Shown piece by piece: positions 41,289 through 53,716 of a stretch of 64,000 nt of DNA. The notes beneath the pieces are model-generated. The model was not told where the DNA came from and searched no databases. It was given only the letters and a program-made list of their open reading frames with translations. Each line of letters begins with the position of its first letter. The stretch's first letter is position 1. The stretch lies in assembly GCA_015039465.1 (NCBI GenBank), contig MU130533.1:124001-188000 (forward strand), given 5' to 3'. A program made the translations under genes and the position numbers. The stretch is from Phlegmacium glaucopus (taxonomy: Eukaryota; Basidiomycota; Agaricomycetes; Agaricales; Cortinariaceae).

Positions 41289-41875
41289 TCAACCAGCCTT
41301 CCCCATAGAAATATAAAGAGTGCATGTGAAGGTTTAATTCTTGTTCGGATTCCCTCTTTTTCCTTTTGGTCAGAGCGGTGCTGTAAAGAATGGAGTGCTA
41401 ACAATGAATTCAGTAAACATTTCGAGAGCTTTACTGGGTTAAGAGCTGATTAACAACAGTGGTAGTGACAGCGCAACGGTAGTCTGCCCATTGTGATTCA
41501 GGATACCCTGGCTATTATGATGGAGTCAGATTTCTTCTGGAACATTGTGTGGTAGAAGGCACTATGTGGTTGACTGTTTCCTGCATCCTCAAGATAAAAA
41601 CAATCAAATTGATGTAGAGTTATCACGTATTTATCGTTGAATTTGTCACATCTGAACGTTGTCCTGCTATGATAACTCGATATAGGACTTACGTACGTAC
41701 GTAGCCTTATGCTTGCAGTATCGATGAGCCCTTTCCTGAATATCAGCTTGATATCGGAAAGTGACGTATGCGGTAATAAGCCGCCGTATGCTGCCAAAGG
41801 TAAGGTCTTTAAGCCCCGACGGGTACCCGTACAAGATTACCGTATTTATACGGTTACACAGCCCTACCTTTAACA
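41289..41875. other. Spacer between ATP7 and glucokinase
   Basis: About 590 bp holding the ATP7 3' end and the glucokinase promoter. The minus-strand frames at 41498-41797 and 41667-41912 have no family features and are not called. Confidence 0.45.
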
Positions 41876-43967
41876 ATGGCCTCGATATCCTCCTTTCACT
41901 ATCAGAGCGCACAAGAAGTTTTTGACTTAATCGAGAGTCAGTTCACTCTCCAACACGAACCATTGGTTGAACTCACAAAGACCTTCCTCAATGAGTTCAA
42001 GATCGGTCTAACGAGCTATAATCATGCAATGGCCATGATGTGCGTGTTCACCTCTTCACAAAGATACCATACTTATTTGGTTTTTAGTCCTACATTTGTT
42101 ACAGGCGTTCCCGATGGAACAGAAACTGGGTACGCTACTAGATCGTTTAATACTTTCTCAGCTAATGATATTTCCACCTAGCACTTTCCTTGCACTTGAC
42201 CTCGGTGGTACAAATCTGTGATTGAAATTTCATATCCTTAGATAATGCTCTAATCGTGTATGAAGGCGAGTATGCAAAGTTGTTCTGAACGGCGACAAAA
42301 CTTTCAACCTAGTTCAGCACAAGTACAAGGTTTCTACTGCACTCAAGACAGGAGAAGCAACTGCCTTGTTTGGTAAGCCAGATCTTCTGCAATTTGCAAT
42401 TCTTTATCTCCGGCATTCAAACTGATGTCAATCTCATGCAGATTATCTCGCTGACTCTGTGGACGCGTTCTTGACGACTCATGCAACGAACGGCGAGATA
42501 TCATCACAAAGCGATGATTCTGCATCTGCATCCGCCGATGTTCCCCTTGGACTGACCTTTTCGTTTCCCGTCGAACAGACAGCACTCGGTTCCGGGAAAA
42601 TCCTTACATGGACAAAGGGCTTCGCAGCAAAGAATGCCATTGGGCACGATGTTGTTAAACTTCTACAAGATGCCTTCGATAGGAAACTTATGCGTGTGAA
42701 ATGCGTTGCGCTTGTGAACGATGCAAGTCCCCACTTTGATTTCCGATAATGTGGTGTTGATATGCCGTTATTCTATAGACTGTTGGAACGCTCTTATCTC
42801 GTTCGTATACCGCAGGCGGCTGCGTTGCTGGTGCAATCTTTGGCACAGGAACAAATGGCGCCTATATTGAAGAGATCGGTATTGCATCATCTGTGTCATT
42901 TATATCTGTAAAGTTCACATATTTTCACAGCTAAAATCCCTAAGCTTGCGGGAACGCCTGCAGCGGCTCATGGTGGACATATGGTTATTAACACTGAATG
43001 GGGTGCTTTCAACAACTCAGTGAGTCTTGATCCGTATGCCTATCCATATTATCTCAACCTTCAACAGCGCTCGCATCTTCCCACAACACCTTTCGATAAA
43101 GCTCTTGATCGTCGAAGCATCAATCCATCCTTCCAAGCTTTCGAGAAATTTGTTTCTGGAATGTATCTTGGGGAAACTGTACGTAGCGTGATGCTGGCAT
43201 TGGTTGACGCGACTCCGAAGTCCCTGCTTTTTCGTGGCAAATCGTCTGTGCTTCTCAATAAACACTATGGGATCGATACTAGTCTTATGAGTGAAATGGA
43301 GGAAGCCTGGATTGGAAGCGATTCAAGCGAAGGTGCCTTTGTACTACCTCCTCTAAGTACCGAGTTCGATGTGGGGCACCTATCGCACAAGGTGATCCCA
43401 AAGTTGGAGCGCATGCGAAAGATCATCATAGCGCACTTAGGCTTCAAAGAGGAAGACGTCTCACTAAGGGATGCTGCAGTAAGTCTTCTCAGAAGTATGT
43501 AAATGCCGCATTGCTGAAAGCCTCTCAACAGATTGTTCGCTGGATCTGCGCTTTAGTCGCACGTAGAGCAGCATTGCTTAGCGGTGTAGCCGTAGCTGCC
43601 GTCCTCATTCAGACCGACCACGCAACGTTGAAAGGGGAGAAGATGCCAAATAAAGGCCTGAGTGACAGAATCGGTGTCGGTGTGGATGGAAGGTGACTCT
43701 TTTTTCACTTCCCGTTCGTACATCCATCTGAGTTATGTTGCCAAAGTCTCGTCGAGCAGTACCCCAATTTCCAACGGATACTGCGAGAGTCATTACGTTT
43801 ACTCGTTGGAGAAGAGGTAGAGCAGCACGTCGAGATAGGTTTAGCGAAAGACGGAAGTGGTGTCGGTGGTAAGACAATGTCCTTTTGTCTCGATTTCGAT
43901 TTTTATCGCTGATTTCTTTTTATTAGCTGCGCTCTGTGCACTCATGGCTTTAAAACATGCATCGTAG
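41876..43967 (+). CDS. GLK1: Glucokinase (hexokinase family)
   Basis: It phosphorylates glucose to glucose-6-phosphate in the cytosol. The start at 41876 gives MASISSFHYQSAQEVFDL. Landmarks after removal of ten introns are FLALDLGGTNLRVC (phosphate-1 loop), PLGLTFSFPVEQTALGSGKI, WTKGF, CVALVNDTVGTLLSRSY (catalytic Asp), AGAIFGTGTNGAYIEEI, INTEWGAFNNSRSHLPTTPF and FEKFVSGMYLGETVR, then IGVGVDGSLVEQYPNF and GSGVGAALCALMALKHAS. About 517 aa. The NNSRSHLPTTPFD block is closer to fungal glucokinases than to hexokinases. One intron, 42723-42778, has the donor GCAAGT, and splicing there restores VNDTVGT. Confidence 0.93.
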
Positions 43968-44108
43968 TCCGGGTAAACCAATTCACTGGGAGCTTTAAAT
44001 TGTTGTAATAAAGAATGAACCTTAGAACCTTGAATCAAATTGAGAAAATTCTAAATTATTAATTTTATTTTCTCCATGGTGATAATGTCGACCGACTCTT
44101 ATCATCGA

Positions 44109-45253
44109 TCACACCAACGACACCGCCTTTTGTTGAGCATGTTCATAGGCTTTGCTGACCCTTCCCCAATCCAGTACTGTCCAGAATTCTTTTAACCAAT
44201 CTTCCTTACCCCATACTCCAAATCCAGCACTCATCCATGCGTGTTCGTAAACGGGAACGCAGAACAGAGGGTAGATCACATTTCCTACTTTCTGAAGCCT
44301 GTCACTCGTTGTGTATGGCGCTGTCGCATCTGTCAGATTCGAAACGTCATGAATGCTCGAAGGTGTCATGTCCGCTATAGAATGAATGAAACGATTTGAT
44401 GGGGGAATAGTAGGTCGCGAAAAGCCTAAGCCGGGTGAGGAAGGCATTAGACTTGGGGGAGGCGTTTTAGAGAATGGTGAGGAGGAAGGTGCCCGTAATG
44501 AACTTGATGTTTGGTCTTCTACATCTTCTTCCCCGAGTACGCGGCCATTGGCGTAGTTCATGTTCTCTCGCGACCTAATGAGCAATGTGGAGGGTCCGAA
44601 AGTGGGTAGGACACCAAGTTCACCTCCAGTATCCGTTACAAACCAAACCCATCCATTGCTGAACATGCCAAGAGCAGCGGCAGAGAAGGAAGATTTGAGC
44701 TTTGGTAGGTCCCCATAGTGAAGCCTAATCTTCTCAGCGAACTGGAGGGATATCCTTGATTGGTGGTCGCCTTCTTTACATGGCGGCGTCTAGAAAGGTC
44801 AAAGGTTTATTGACAGGCTGACAAGGAATGTTCAACAGAAACATACCAGTTGACTCAGGAAGAAGCTATTATTGAGCGCTAGTACAGCATAGTTAAATGC
44901 CAATGTCCTCTTTCGCTGGTTGGCATATTTTATTGCGGTATGTACAACACTTGCATGGTTCTCTTGCTTGGTGTCGGCTGTTAGAAGCGCAAGAATGTCA
45001 TAGACGCCATATGATTGTAAAATTTTGGCAACGCACCTCGAACCTCTTCGTTTAAACGCGATAAAAGGCCATCCTGGTATTCCACTAGAGTTCGCAAGGC
45101 TGCTGGTGGCAGAAAGTTCCCTAATCCACCCTCTATTGGATATGGGAGAGGTATACGTTTATGAATATTTCTTATTCCCAAGCAGGATTTTAGGGGGAAA
45201 AGAACGGATGGGGTGCGTGAATTTGTAGAAACCAGACGAAGACATGATGCCAT
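44109..45253 (-). CDS. Mitochondrial small-subunit ribosomal protein with superoxide-dismutase fold (mS42/mS43, RSM26-like)
   Basis: The start at 45253 gives a mitochondrial leader (MASCLRLVSTNSRTPS...RNIHKR), followed by LPYPIEGGLGNFLPPAALRT. Two introns lead into ENHASVVHTAIKYANQRKRT, NYAVLALNNSFFLSQL and SAAALGMFSNGWVWFVTD, the Fe/Mn-SOD-like core. It ends VYEHAWMSAGFGVWGKEDWL and FWTVLDWGRVSKAYE. The SOD-type VWFV and YEHAW segments survive, but the usual metal-ligand pattern is degraded, as in the mitoribosomal paralogues. True Mn-SOD is unlikely because of the proline-rich insert (about residues 180-240). It is convergent with glucokinase, with 141 bp between stops. Confidence 0.82.
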
Positions 45254-45388
45254 TTTGGTTCGAGATACACGCTGAGATGCGGAGGAGCACTTTTTTTGCT
45301 ACTATTTATAGTCTTGATTGCATGTGTTTTCCAAAAGCTTCTCTACCTCCAAGCCACGTCGCGTTCAAAGTCCCAATTTCCCAACGAC

Positions 45389-45859
45389 ATGCCTCCCAAA
45401 GCAACACCAACGGCGCCTGCAAATGCGTTTGACACACTATGGAAAGCCTACAATGATAACACGCCAAACCGTCTCAAATTCATTGACTCTTTCCTGTTCT
45501 TCTTGATGTTTTCTGGCATTGTGCAATTCGCATATTGTATCTTGGTATCTAACTTCCCTTATAACGCGTTCTTGTCAGGGTAAGTATTTAACTTTCAGTA
45601 GAATATGCTGGTACATTAATCTTTCGAATATCTGCAGTTTTGCGAGCACAGTCGGTCAATTCGTTTTGGCAGCATCCTTTCGCTCCCAGGTGAACCCAGA
45701 AAATAAAGGCGAATTCAAGGATGTTTCTCCAGAACGGTGCGTATAATTTCGGTTACACAAAGAAGACGGAGGTTTCTAAAATATTTAAAAAGAGCATTTG
45801 CAGACTTTGCTCTGGGATCCATTGTACTGCACTTCTTCGTTTACAATTTCCTGGGATGA
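45389..45859 (+). CDS. OST2: Oligosaccharyltransferase subunit OST2 (DAD1)
   Basis: Small membrane subunit of the ER N-glycosylation enzyme. The start at 45389 gives MPPKATPTAPANAFDTLWKA, then YNDNTPNRLKFIDSFLFFLM, FSGIVQFAYCILVSNFPYNA, FLSGFASTVGQFVLAASFRS and, after two introns (45580-45637 and 45737-45792), RAFADFALGSIVLHFFVYNF ending LG. The protein is 118 aa with three membrane segments, exactly the DAD1 pattern. Its start is 135 bp from the divergent start of the mitoribosomal protein gene. Confidence 0.96.
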
Positions 45860-46026
45860 ATGCAAAAAACACTTTCGTCGAAAATCATGAAATGGGAAGA
45901 AATTCATTGAGCTAAGGTAGAATTTCAATTTGTAAGCAGAACTATCAAGAAAGTAGCTCAAGGAAAGGGGAGGAAATGGAACACATACAAGCTAAGACAG
46001 GACGCACTCTGAAAAGCCCCTTGCAT

Positions 46027-46503
46027 TTATCGCTTTCTCTCGAAGGATGACGACCGCTGGGAGAGGCAGAGTAAGATAGAGCACTGAAGCAGTGAGGGGT
46101 ACGTACACCAAATATTACGACAGCGAAGTCAAACGTATATTCTCCTGAAAACTTGTTAGTATTGGAATATTATCGGTCAATCATGCGCACCGAACTCCAA
46201 ATAAGACCTAAGCAGCTCTGGATGATAGCATGAGGACAATTGAACCCAAGGTTGTTCAAATCAGCTACTCACGTCGTATATCTTTGTTCGGTACTTGTGA
46301 AAGTGCTGGCCTATAAGATGAGGAGTTAATAAGGACCGCTTGGGCCTCTTTAAGATGTAAGCATACGTGAGGCCTGTAGTACGCTTCACTCCAGCAAGAA
46401 AGGCGCTAATAAGGAGGGCATCGAAACCTAGATGCACTGTTTCGACAACGAATTAGGAGAAATCTAGATATGACTTCCGAAACTGACCAAGTTTTCCAAG
46501 CAT
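46027..46503 (-). CDS. ATG44: Mitofissin Atg44 (DUF1748 family), 72 aa in five exons
   Basis: Five small exons join in frame: MLGKLVHLGFDALLISAFLA then GVKRTTGLTP; ALSQVPNKDIR; QLLRSYLEFGEYTFDFAVVI then FG; and RSSSFERKR with the stop at 46027. All four introns have GT...AG borders (for example GTCAGT...AACAG, GTATGC...TATAG, GTGCGC...TTCAG, GTACGT...CCCAG). The start MLGKL, the KR(T/S)TG motif and the SSxFERKR ending match DUF1748/PF08520. Members Atg44/Mdi1 are mitochondrial intermembrane-space fission factors needed for mitophagy. The 72-aa length fits. No single exon exceeds about 75 nt, so simple frame scans miss it. Confidence 0.85.
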
Positions 46504-46892
46504 ATCAACGTGGAGGACTAACGTTCTGCTAGCTGACTAATCAATTATCAGTAAAGTCATTGTGAATCCACCGACTTGCTTGACTTACACAGCTTGTACT
46601 TGTGTAAATTTAATTCAGATTGAGTCGTAGGGCTTCGAGGTCAATTTCACGCCTCTTATTTAAGCCTCTTTCCGCAAAAACTCCAAAAGGAGGAGGTTCT
46701 AGTCTAACAGGGGCTATAAGTGGCCAAATTTGGCCCAAGTCGATAACATAAGCGGTGCTGGCAACTGCAGGGTCCACACGCGCTTGTCTCCCCTCCATCC
46801 ACTGCTGTTCACATCCCCTAGCAAGAAGGGACAGTTTACAACTAGGCCGCCTGTAATATCTGAATATTTCGATATTCGTCGGTAGAAGAACA
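46504..46892. other. Shared upstream region of ATG44 and GPC1
   Basis: About 390 bp between two divergent start codons, so it must hold both promoters. The minus-strand frames here (46610-46798, and 46714-46995) have no family features. Confidence 0.5.
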
Positions 46893-48714
46893 ATGGGTTC
46901 AACTCCAAGGCCACCATCTCCCCCTTTAGGAAAAGGATATTTTTCTGTTCCGTTTGAACGCTTTGTGCGCGACGAGGCTTTAGACCAGTGGACAAGCGCT
47001 TTTACTTTGCTTGGTAGGATACACTTCTCCCATAATGTGGCATTTCGTGAAGTTCAATCTTTCGTCGCCAGACACCGTCGAAACATACTTTGACTCTCAT
47101 GTCGACCTTCTCCAACGCAAACTTCAGAAACACAGCGACAGGCTGAAGCTTAAGGCAGAGGAGACTTTCAAGATCAAGGACTTGAAGATCAAAGACCTGT
47201 CGGGAGATCTCTTGTCAGAGAACTTCGAAAGAGAGATCAAGAACTTCAAGCTCAAGGTATACACTTCTTATGTGCCGTCAAGTTACACAAGAGTTTAACG
47301 CGACCGATATAGATATCCACGCGTATGACCTCATTGGCCGTTTCCTGGCAGTCGGCCAAGGTCGTTCGTACACGCGAGAAAATCTTATTCTTCTTCGGCG
47401 TCATGAATGTACTCCTTTCCACTCTCATGTTTGGAATTGCACCCCAGTGCGTAGTTCTCATTTAACGTCATGGAAGATATTAAGTGAAGTGGTCTAGATG
47501 GGTTCATATTTTATACACAGTTCAAGGTCTCTATCTCTTGTCTCTGCGTGTTTATATATACAAGAAACGCGACTGGCATTATTTCCTCTTCGATCTGTGT
47601 TACTTCGTCACAATCCTCAACTTTATCTTTTTCTGGATTTTCCCTTCAAGCCCGACGTTATTTATTGCTTGCTATTGCCTTTCGCATGGATCTTTGGCTA
47701 GCGCAGTTATCACTTGGCGAAATAGTCTCGTCTTCCATGACCAGGATAAAGTCACGTCTCTCTTCATCCATATCTATGCCCCGTTTTCGTTTACGGTGAT
47801 AAGGTATGTTTTAATCGTGAAGCCTTAGTTTCAAATCTTATGGTCAATTCATTTAGGCACTTTTACCCTAATGCAGAGGAACGATTCCCAGCGTTGCTTG
47901 CGGTTCCAGACCTCGATCCAATTCAAGCTCTCCTGATCAGTAGTGGCATTTGTGAGTAGCTAACATTTCCTAATAGCACCCGCTTGAAAACATTTAAAAC
48001 TTATCCAGACACGATTTGGCAATTGCTGTATTGGAAGGTGGGTAATCCGATATTGTATGACGTATATTTACTAGATATCTCTCTTGATTAGTTCCTACTT
48101 GTCGATCGCCGCGAAAAGATAGTGTCGGGGAAAAGGACAACGTCTTTTTCATGGCTCCTCAATGACAAGCATAGTACTATCGGCAAAATGCTTTCCGCCA
48201 TCCCTCCCCAATACCGCGAAGCATCATTCATAGGCGGCCAACTTGGTCAGTAATCTGTTCTGCAGTTATTTGAGATATATTAATACATACCTCTCTTTGG
48301 GACAGTTTACGCAATTTTGACGGAAATACCCGCTACATTCCTGCTCTACCGCAGCTCGTTTTGGAGCGGGGTATTCCTTCTTCTGATCTTCTCAGTCAGT
48401 GTATGGAATGGCGGAGGTTTTTACATCGAGGTCTTCGGTCGAAAGTAAGTTCCTCCAGCACTTATGGCCAATAATCGTTAATCAAATTTCTATTTAGGTT
48501 TGAACGTGAACTGGAGGCTTTAAGGAAGGAACTTGCTGAAAGCTCTGCAAAGTCCTCTGGGTCCTTGACCTCACCAGGCACGCTTAGTCGAGGAACAAGT
48601 CAAAGTGACCTACCGTCCATCCTTACCCCCTCGGAGGCTGTTGACCCAGTCGATATCATGTCATCCCCTGAATCAAGTCCTAACGGAATAATGGAAAGCA
48701 AGAAAGATTCATGA
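46893..48714 (+). CDS. GPC1: Glycerophosphocholine acyltransferase 1
   Basis: Gpc1 acylates glycerophosphocholine to lysophosphatidylcholine in phospholipid recycling. The start at 46893 gives MGSTPRPPSPPLGKGYFSVP, then after introns DTVETYFDSHVDLLQRKL, VRTREKILFFFGVMNVLLST, LMFGIAPQWVHILYTVQG, LYLLSLRVYIYKKRDWHYFL, FDLCYFVTILNFIFFWIFPS, CLSHGSLASAVITWRNSLVF, HIYAPFSFTVIRHFYPNAEE and IWQLLYWKFLLVDRREKI, ending in a Ser/Pro tail. These are the conserved multi-pass blocks of the DUF2838/GPC1 family. About 450 aa and about eight membrane segments. The HD/RRE-type motifs expected of the family are in place. Confidence 0.92.
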
Positions 48715-48933
48715 CCTGCTTCCGAAGAATGACTTATTATTCATGTCTTTTGTATACAACTTACGCATTGCTAATCCTTCGGGGTTCAGGAGGACGGATG
48801 ACCTTATGTTGCCCAATTTTTATCTTATGGCTGTACTTTCTACCCTTTTTTGTAATGTTTTACTTAATTGTTTGATTGATGACCTCTTAGAAAGTAGGAT
48901 GACTCGGTACCATATGAATGATAGACTGTGATG

Positions 48934-50461
48934 TTAAGGAAGTTCTCCATTCCGATTAAACTCTTGCCATTGGCTTCCAGATAATAGCCATCCGACGAAA
49001 GGCCCGCCCTCTCCCATTAGCTTCTCTTTGGCAGTCTGGTAGCTAGATGACGAAAGCTTGAGCTGTAGATACGTTTCTGCATTGCTTCCGTAGAAGTGTA
49101 AATAATAAATACCCCGTAGGGTTATGATTGTTTTTCACATCGTACTAACCTCAAAGAAGTTTTCTTCTGTGCAGCCAAGATAAGATTGAAGGAATGAAGA
49201 AGTGAAATCCTGGACACTCTTGGTCTAGTAAATGATAAACTGATGAGACGCAAATACTCAGACGACAAAGGCAGACAAATCATGTACCTTGCTTTCTCTC
49301 TGTATCTGTGTTTGGGAGATACGCCTCTTTTCAGACCGTTTATCAAAATCTCGAACGGCTGTGAATCAGCTGTCCAACAAAGGGCTGGGAGGTAAAGAAG
49401 TTTAGGAGATGATATTGTTTGTTCCTCGCTAAAATCGTTGCTTACATTCGTTACATGACCCATTCGACGCCAACACAGAGCGCGAGTGGATGAAAGGAAG
49501 GGCCGTGAAGTAGATGATGGGCGAATGCACTCTAAACCCTTCAGGTAGATCTGTAACAACGCAGAGAGATGAATAAGCCCGTTGGGATAACTCAAATGCT
49601 ACAGCTGTAAAAAAAGACGGGACCTTGGATACCATCCAGTCTTTTCCAAAATGCACGTTCACAATCTTCTCTAACCGTCGCTTGCATGTCAACCGGTACT
49701 TCCCCAATCATTATATTGGAAATGTACAAAGGATGCAAGAAATGAGAGGATAAAGCGCCTTGGATACCCAATACAATCCATTTCGCTATCTTGTCGCTAC
49801 ATGACATGCACAACGTAGGAGGTGAATCTGCACGACCAGGTTTGGTTCGCAGGACGCCTAAACGCGAGTAGTTATCTCGGCCTCGGGATGCAGCTGAAGG
49901 ATCCAGAGAGGAGAAGACCGTGTTGTCTTTGAGAAGAGCCATATCTTTGTCTTGCACGGAAGCTAGAATGCGCATCGAAGCGTCTCCACCTTTATAAACA
50001 AATCAAATATGCCTATGCTTAGGATACATAATTCATAAACAGAGTGTAAAAACCTTACATGGAACGGTCGAGATATAAAGATTAAGTTTTACCCCATCTC
50101 GCAATGCATATCTACCATCAGAACATACATCAAGCCAAGGAGAACGATAAGCGTCTACTGAGCAGATTCGTTGAATCTCTTCCAGAAACCATAGTAAGGC
50201 ACTGCGTCGCGCTATGACTTCAGCATGACTGTCGTTCACTATTTCACCTTTGGGAGAGAGCCGGTTTGCAGGCAGACATTTTGTACCAGTTCCAAGGCTG
50301 ATTACCTTGATATCGGTAGTCCCTGCGTGAATCAAAAAGAAGGAGGCGAGAACGGTGTATTGGGAGTGCTGTGGCGTGAAGCCGAGCAAAGAATATACGT
50401 CGAGAAGTTTTAGGACAGCGGTATTGTGAACGTCGTGGTCATGGTCATGGTCAGAAGGCAT
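48934..50461 (-). CDS. TAD1: tRNA-specific adenosine deaminase 1 (A37 to inosine)
   Basis: The start at 50461 gives [17 protein letters not shown]. The deaminase core follows: [39 protein letters not shown] (HAE zinc ligand and catalytic Glu) and ISTVPCGDASM (first PCGD Cys). Next are [20 protein letters not shown] (second zinc Cys), [31 protein letters not shown] and [20 protein letters not shown]. The C-terminal exons are less certain: I join [18 protein letters not shown] to [20 protein letters not shown] and a stop at 48934. It is the ADAR-type deaminase that modifies A37 of tRNA-Ala in yeast. The first residues of the frame also read through a GTG, but 50461 is the first ATG. Confidence 0.9.
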
Positions 50462-50664
50462 GTCCACCTAAATAAGCATTCGACCACTTCAAATCCATCT
50501 TTCGGGCTTCAAACATTTGATAAAAGTAAAATTGGAGTCATATAAAACAAATAAAAGTATAATCTATGGCAACAAGTAACAGACGGAGGGGATGGTAATG
50601 ATGGTGGTGTGACAGGACACCAAGATCATGGTCGAAAAACAATCCGAAAAAGAGTTGTATTTTT

Positions 50665-53600
50665 TCAGCCATTTCCAGCACCCACAGCCGCCTTCCTTTT
50701 CTTGCTCTTTCTTGCACGTATGAGATGAGAGGAACGATCAGCAAGCGGTGGAAGGAATCCAAGAACCGCTTTCGTACTCTGAGCTATTTCCAGCTCTTCG
50801 TCTTTATTGCGCTGTTTCGTGCGTGGAGATATCGGATCGGAGCTGGGAGAAAATAAGTCTTCCTTGCCTGGACTGGTCGTTGGATTATATGTGTTGGTAT
50901 AGGGATCGGCGTAGACGACTGGTAGAGGAGCCTCGTAGCCGATAATACCGAGTTGGCGACAATAATATTGAACAGCAGCGTGGAATGCAGTCTTACGAGC
51001 GCGGCGGAGACCCCAATCTTGCCAGTTGCTGAGGAAAGAGAACAGGTGTTATAACGAAAAAGGACATTGTGGAAAATTTACCCATTATGACCAATACCAA
51101 TCGTCAACTCTAGATAACGCTGGAACGAGATATTCTGCAACGTGATGTTGGTGCTTGGATCAAACCACCGATTCTCTTCAGTTGAAAGCCAGTTGTTGAG
51201 GCTTTTTTCCAGAGCATCTAACTTGTTTAGCGGCGTCGTCCAAGCGACCTGCATAGTCAGGTTTTCAAATGTATTTCCACTACGTCTCACGTTTGTACTA
51301 GGTCAATGTGTTAATGAAATGGTTGCTAGCAGCGTTGCAAGATTTTCGACTTACATGAATTTTGAGGTTAGCTGGCTGTTGAAATAGTAGGTTTCCGTTC
51401 CATCAGAGCGAATAAAGACAGTCTATGTTATGTCAAGTCATGTCATGCTCAGGCTTGGCAAGAATTATTGCGTCAGAAACAAACTCACCGCGAAGAGGCC
51501 AACTCTTTTGACAACAAGATTTTCAACTATGATATTCTTAAATGAATACAATGTTCCAAATTTTGAACAGTTGGAAATTTACGATCAATGAATACCCTGT
51601 CCCCAGTATCGTAGGGACTGGGTGAAATTAGAGCGCACTCATAGACAGAAAGCGGTGCACAAGACTCACTGTGTCACAAATAAAAAAATGATGGAATCAA
51701 ACGCCGAACTCGCTGCATTCTTGAAAATGAAGCTGCCCGCAATGAAAAGTGAATATACACTCGACAGAGAGTCACCCAAATTGACACCAAAAACGCTCAA
51801 GCTGATGAAAAACAAGATGACGGCAGCAAAGAATAACAGAATATTATCCAATGTCTTCAAAGCCTCTCCGACATCACGCATAGAACGTGAAAGGATTCGG
51901 CGTTCTTTGTATACCTTGAGTAAAATCGTTTTTATTTCGGCGCGAGTGATGTCTCCAGTGTTGTCCTTGTCGAAGACTCTGAATGCTTCTTCCGCTAAGA
52001 TATGCGATGAGAATGCGGGGTAAAAGTCGGCAGGGATTAGCCATGTCCTTCCTCGGTCTTTCAGTCGCTGGTAGATCGAGCGCGCAAGACGCTGAAAGGC
52101 AGATATGAGGCGAATTCTCTTCAGACTGAATACAAATGGAATGAGCTACCTTGGCTTCATGCGCCGAGTTGACATCCCATCCTGCGAGCCTTTCGCTTTG
52201 ACCCCTGAGGTTGCGCGCATCATGCAACACTGTGTCCTTCAATACTCTCTTGGCTTGTTTGAGAATAGTGTCAGGGTGGTTGTCATCGAGACTATGGTCC
52301 GGACTGGTGATGGGGTTGGTAGAAGTAGAATGTTCTTGAGGGTTCAAATGTACTTGACTGGCTGGCATGTTTGAAGAGTGTTCTGTCGCACTTGAAATAG
52401 GACCCAATTCGACGTCATCGTCCACGTTCCTCATCTTCTCGTGTACCTCCATCAAGGAGTCAGATTCTTTCCTCGGTGGGGAACCGGGTGGGCTGCCGAA
52501 CCACGAAAATCTAGGGCTTTTGCTGTATTTAGCATCTATCCGCCGGCTGGAATTATTATCAGTATCACTGTCATTGCTGTTGTCGCGCGAGAATGGGGGC
52601 TGCTGAGAAGAATTTCGCAAGGCCCCACTAAGAATATTGAAATGCTGCTTATGGGATAGAGCAGAAAGGCCCATACTGCCGAATACTGGAGTGCGAGTGG
52701 CCGATTTATGTGTCGCATGTTTTGGACGGTATTCACGGAGCTTTTCGACGACGTCGAGAGTTTGTGCGACGGACTCGATGCGCTCCTTGTATGCGGTGTG
52801 ATAAAAGGAGAATGCTGAATGAAATGATATATGGATATTGTGCACTAAATATGATAATATACTTACCGATGAAATGAGAGAGCATTCTTTGACCACAGCA
52901 AATCAGGATTAAGAAAAAAAAGAATAGTACAACTTGGGCAACCTAAATTGTTATTAGAAACATATTTGACTATTAGCAGTCGAATGACGTACACGGTCGG
53001 TATAAGGTGCCTGACTCTTAACAGCGTTGTTGTCACTGTGCAGACGATATATATTGGTGAAAATGATAACCCAACTGGCATATGCACTCGCAGCGTAGAA
53101 AGCTGGTTTAGCAGTGTCCTTGACCGAGTCGTACATCTCTATTTTAGACTTGACAGATTCTGACACATGGCCCCAGGTCAACGAGATAAAATAACGGAGT
53201 AGAATGGGGATAATGTTGATAATCATAGCAATGTACCAAGATATGACGAGGTTTGCTGCAGTCCAAATGAGCCAAGCCTGGATGTTGTCCTTGACGAAGC
53301 GCCTGTGTATCGAAGGGTGTGGTTTGAACCAGTAAAAATGGACAAGTATACCGGGGGTTATTATTACGCCTGCCAAAAGGGTAGACCCAATGAGGGATGA
53401 AAAGAGAATTGCGATAAAGCTATTATACACGTTAGTAGTGATTGGAAGAATTTGATTTAAAAAAATGAAGATGGCACCGTTTGAACCAGTGCCTTTCACG
53501 TGTATCAGGCTTCCCCATTTTCTGTTCAAACTTTGCTTCTTCATCAACCAAATCCTCTTCGTCTGACCAATCGTAATCGTCAGAGTCTTCCTCATCTGTG

Positions 53601-53716
53601 CCAGCAACAGATGAAGGACGAGAGATGAACGTGTCTGATTCAGCCTGAAGCAATGGAGGCGTTTTTGTTACAATTGTTATTTCATCGGTAAATTGGACCT
53701 TGGGAGTCCTAGACAT
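50665..53716 (-). CDS. EF-hand MscS-type mechanosensitive channel (Msy1/Msy2 family)
   Basis: The start at 53716 gives an acidic N-tail (MSRTPKVQFTDEITIVTK ... EDSDDYDWSDEEDL). Membrane segments follow (IAILFSSLIGSTLLAGVIIT, IWTAANLVISWYIAMIINII). A Ser-rich loop carries RFSWFGSPPGSPPRKESD. Then come an EF-hand with the loop FDKDNTGDITRAEIKTIL and the pore-lining region SMRDVGEALKTLDNILLFFA, SVFGVNLGDSLSSVYSLFIA, GSFIFKNAASSAFDSIIFLF. The MscS beta domain contains YDTGDRVFIDRENLVV. It ends with a basic tail (RARKSKKRKAAVGAGNG). About 850 aa. In S. pombe such channels sit in the ER and shape Ca2+ signals under hypo-osmotic shock. Confidence 0.9.

Noticed and set aside
46240..46290. Possible tRNA B-box (GTTCAAATC-like)
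   Set aside because: No A-box or cloverleaf can be formed; the sequence is an intron of the ATG44 gene.
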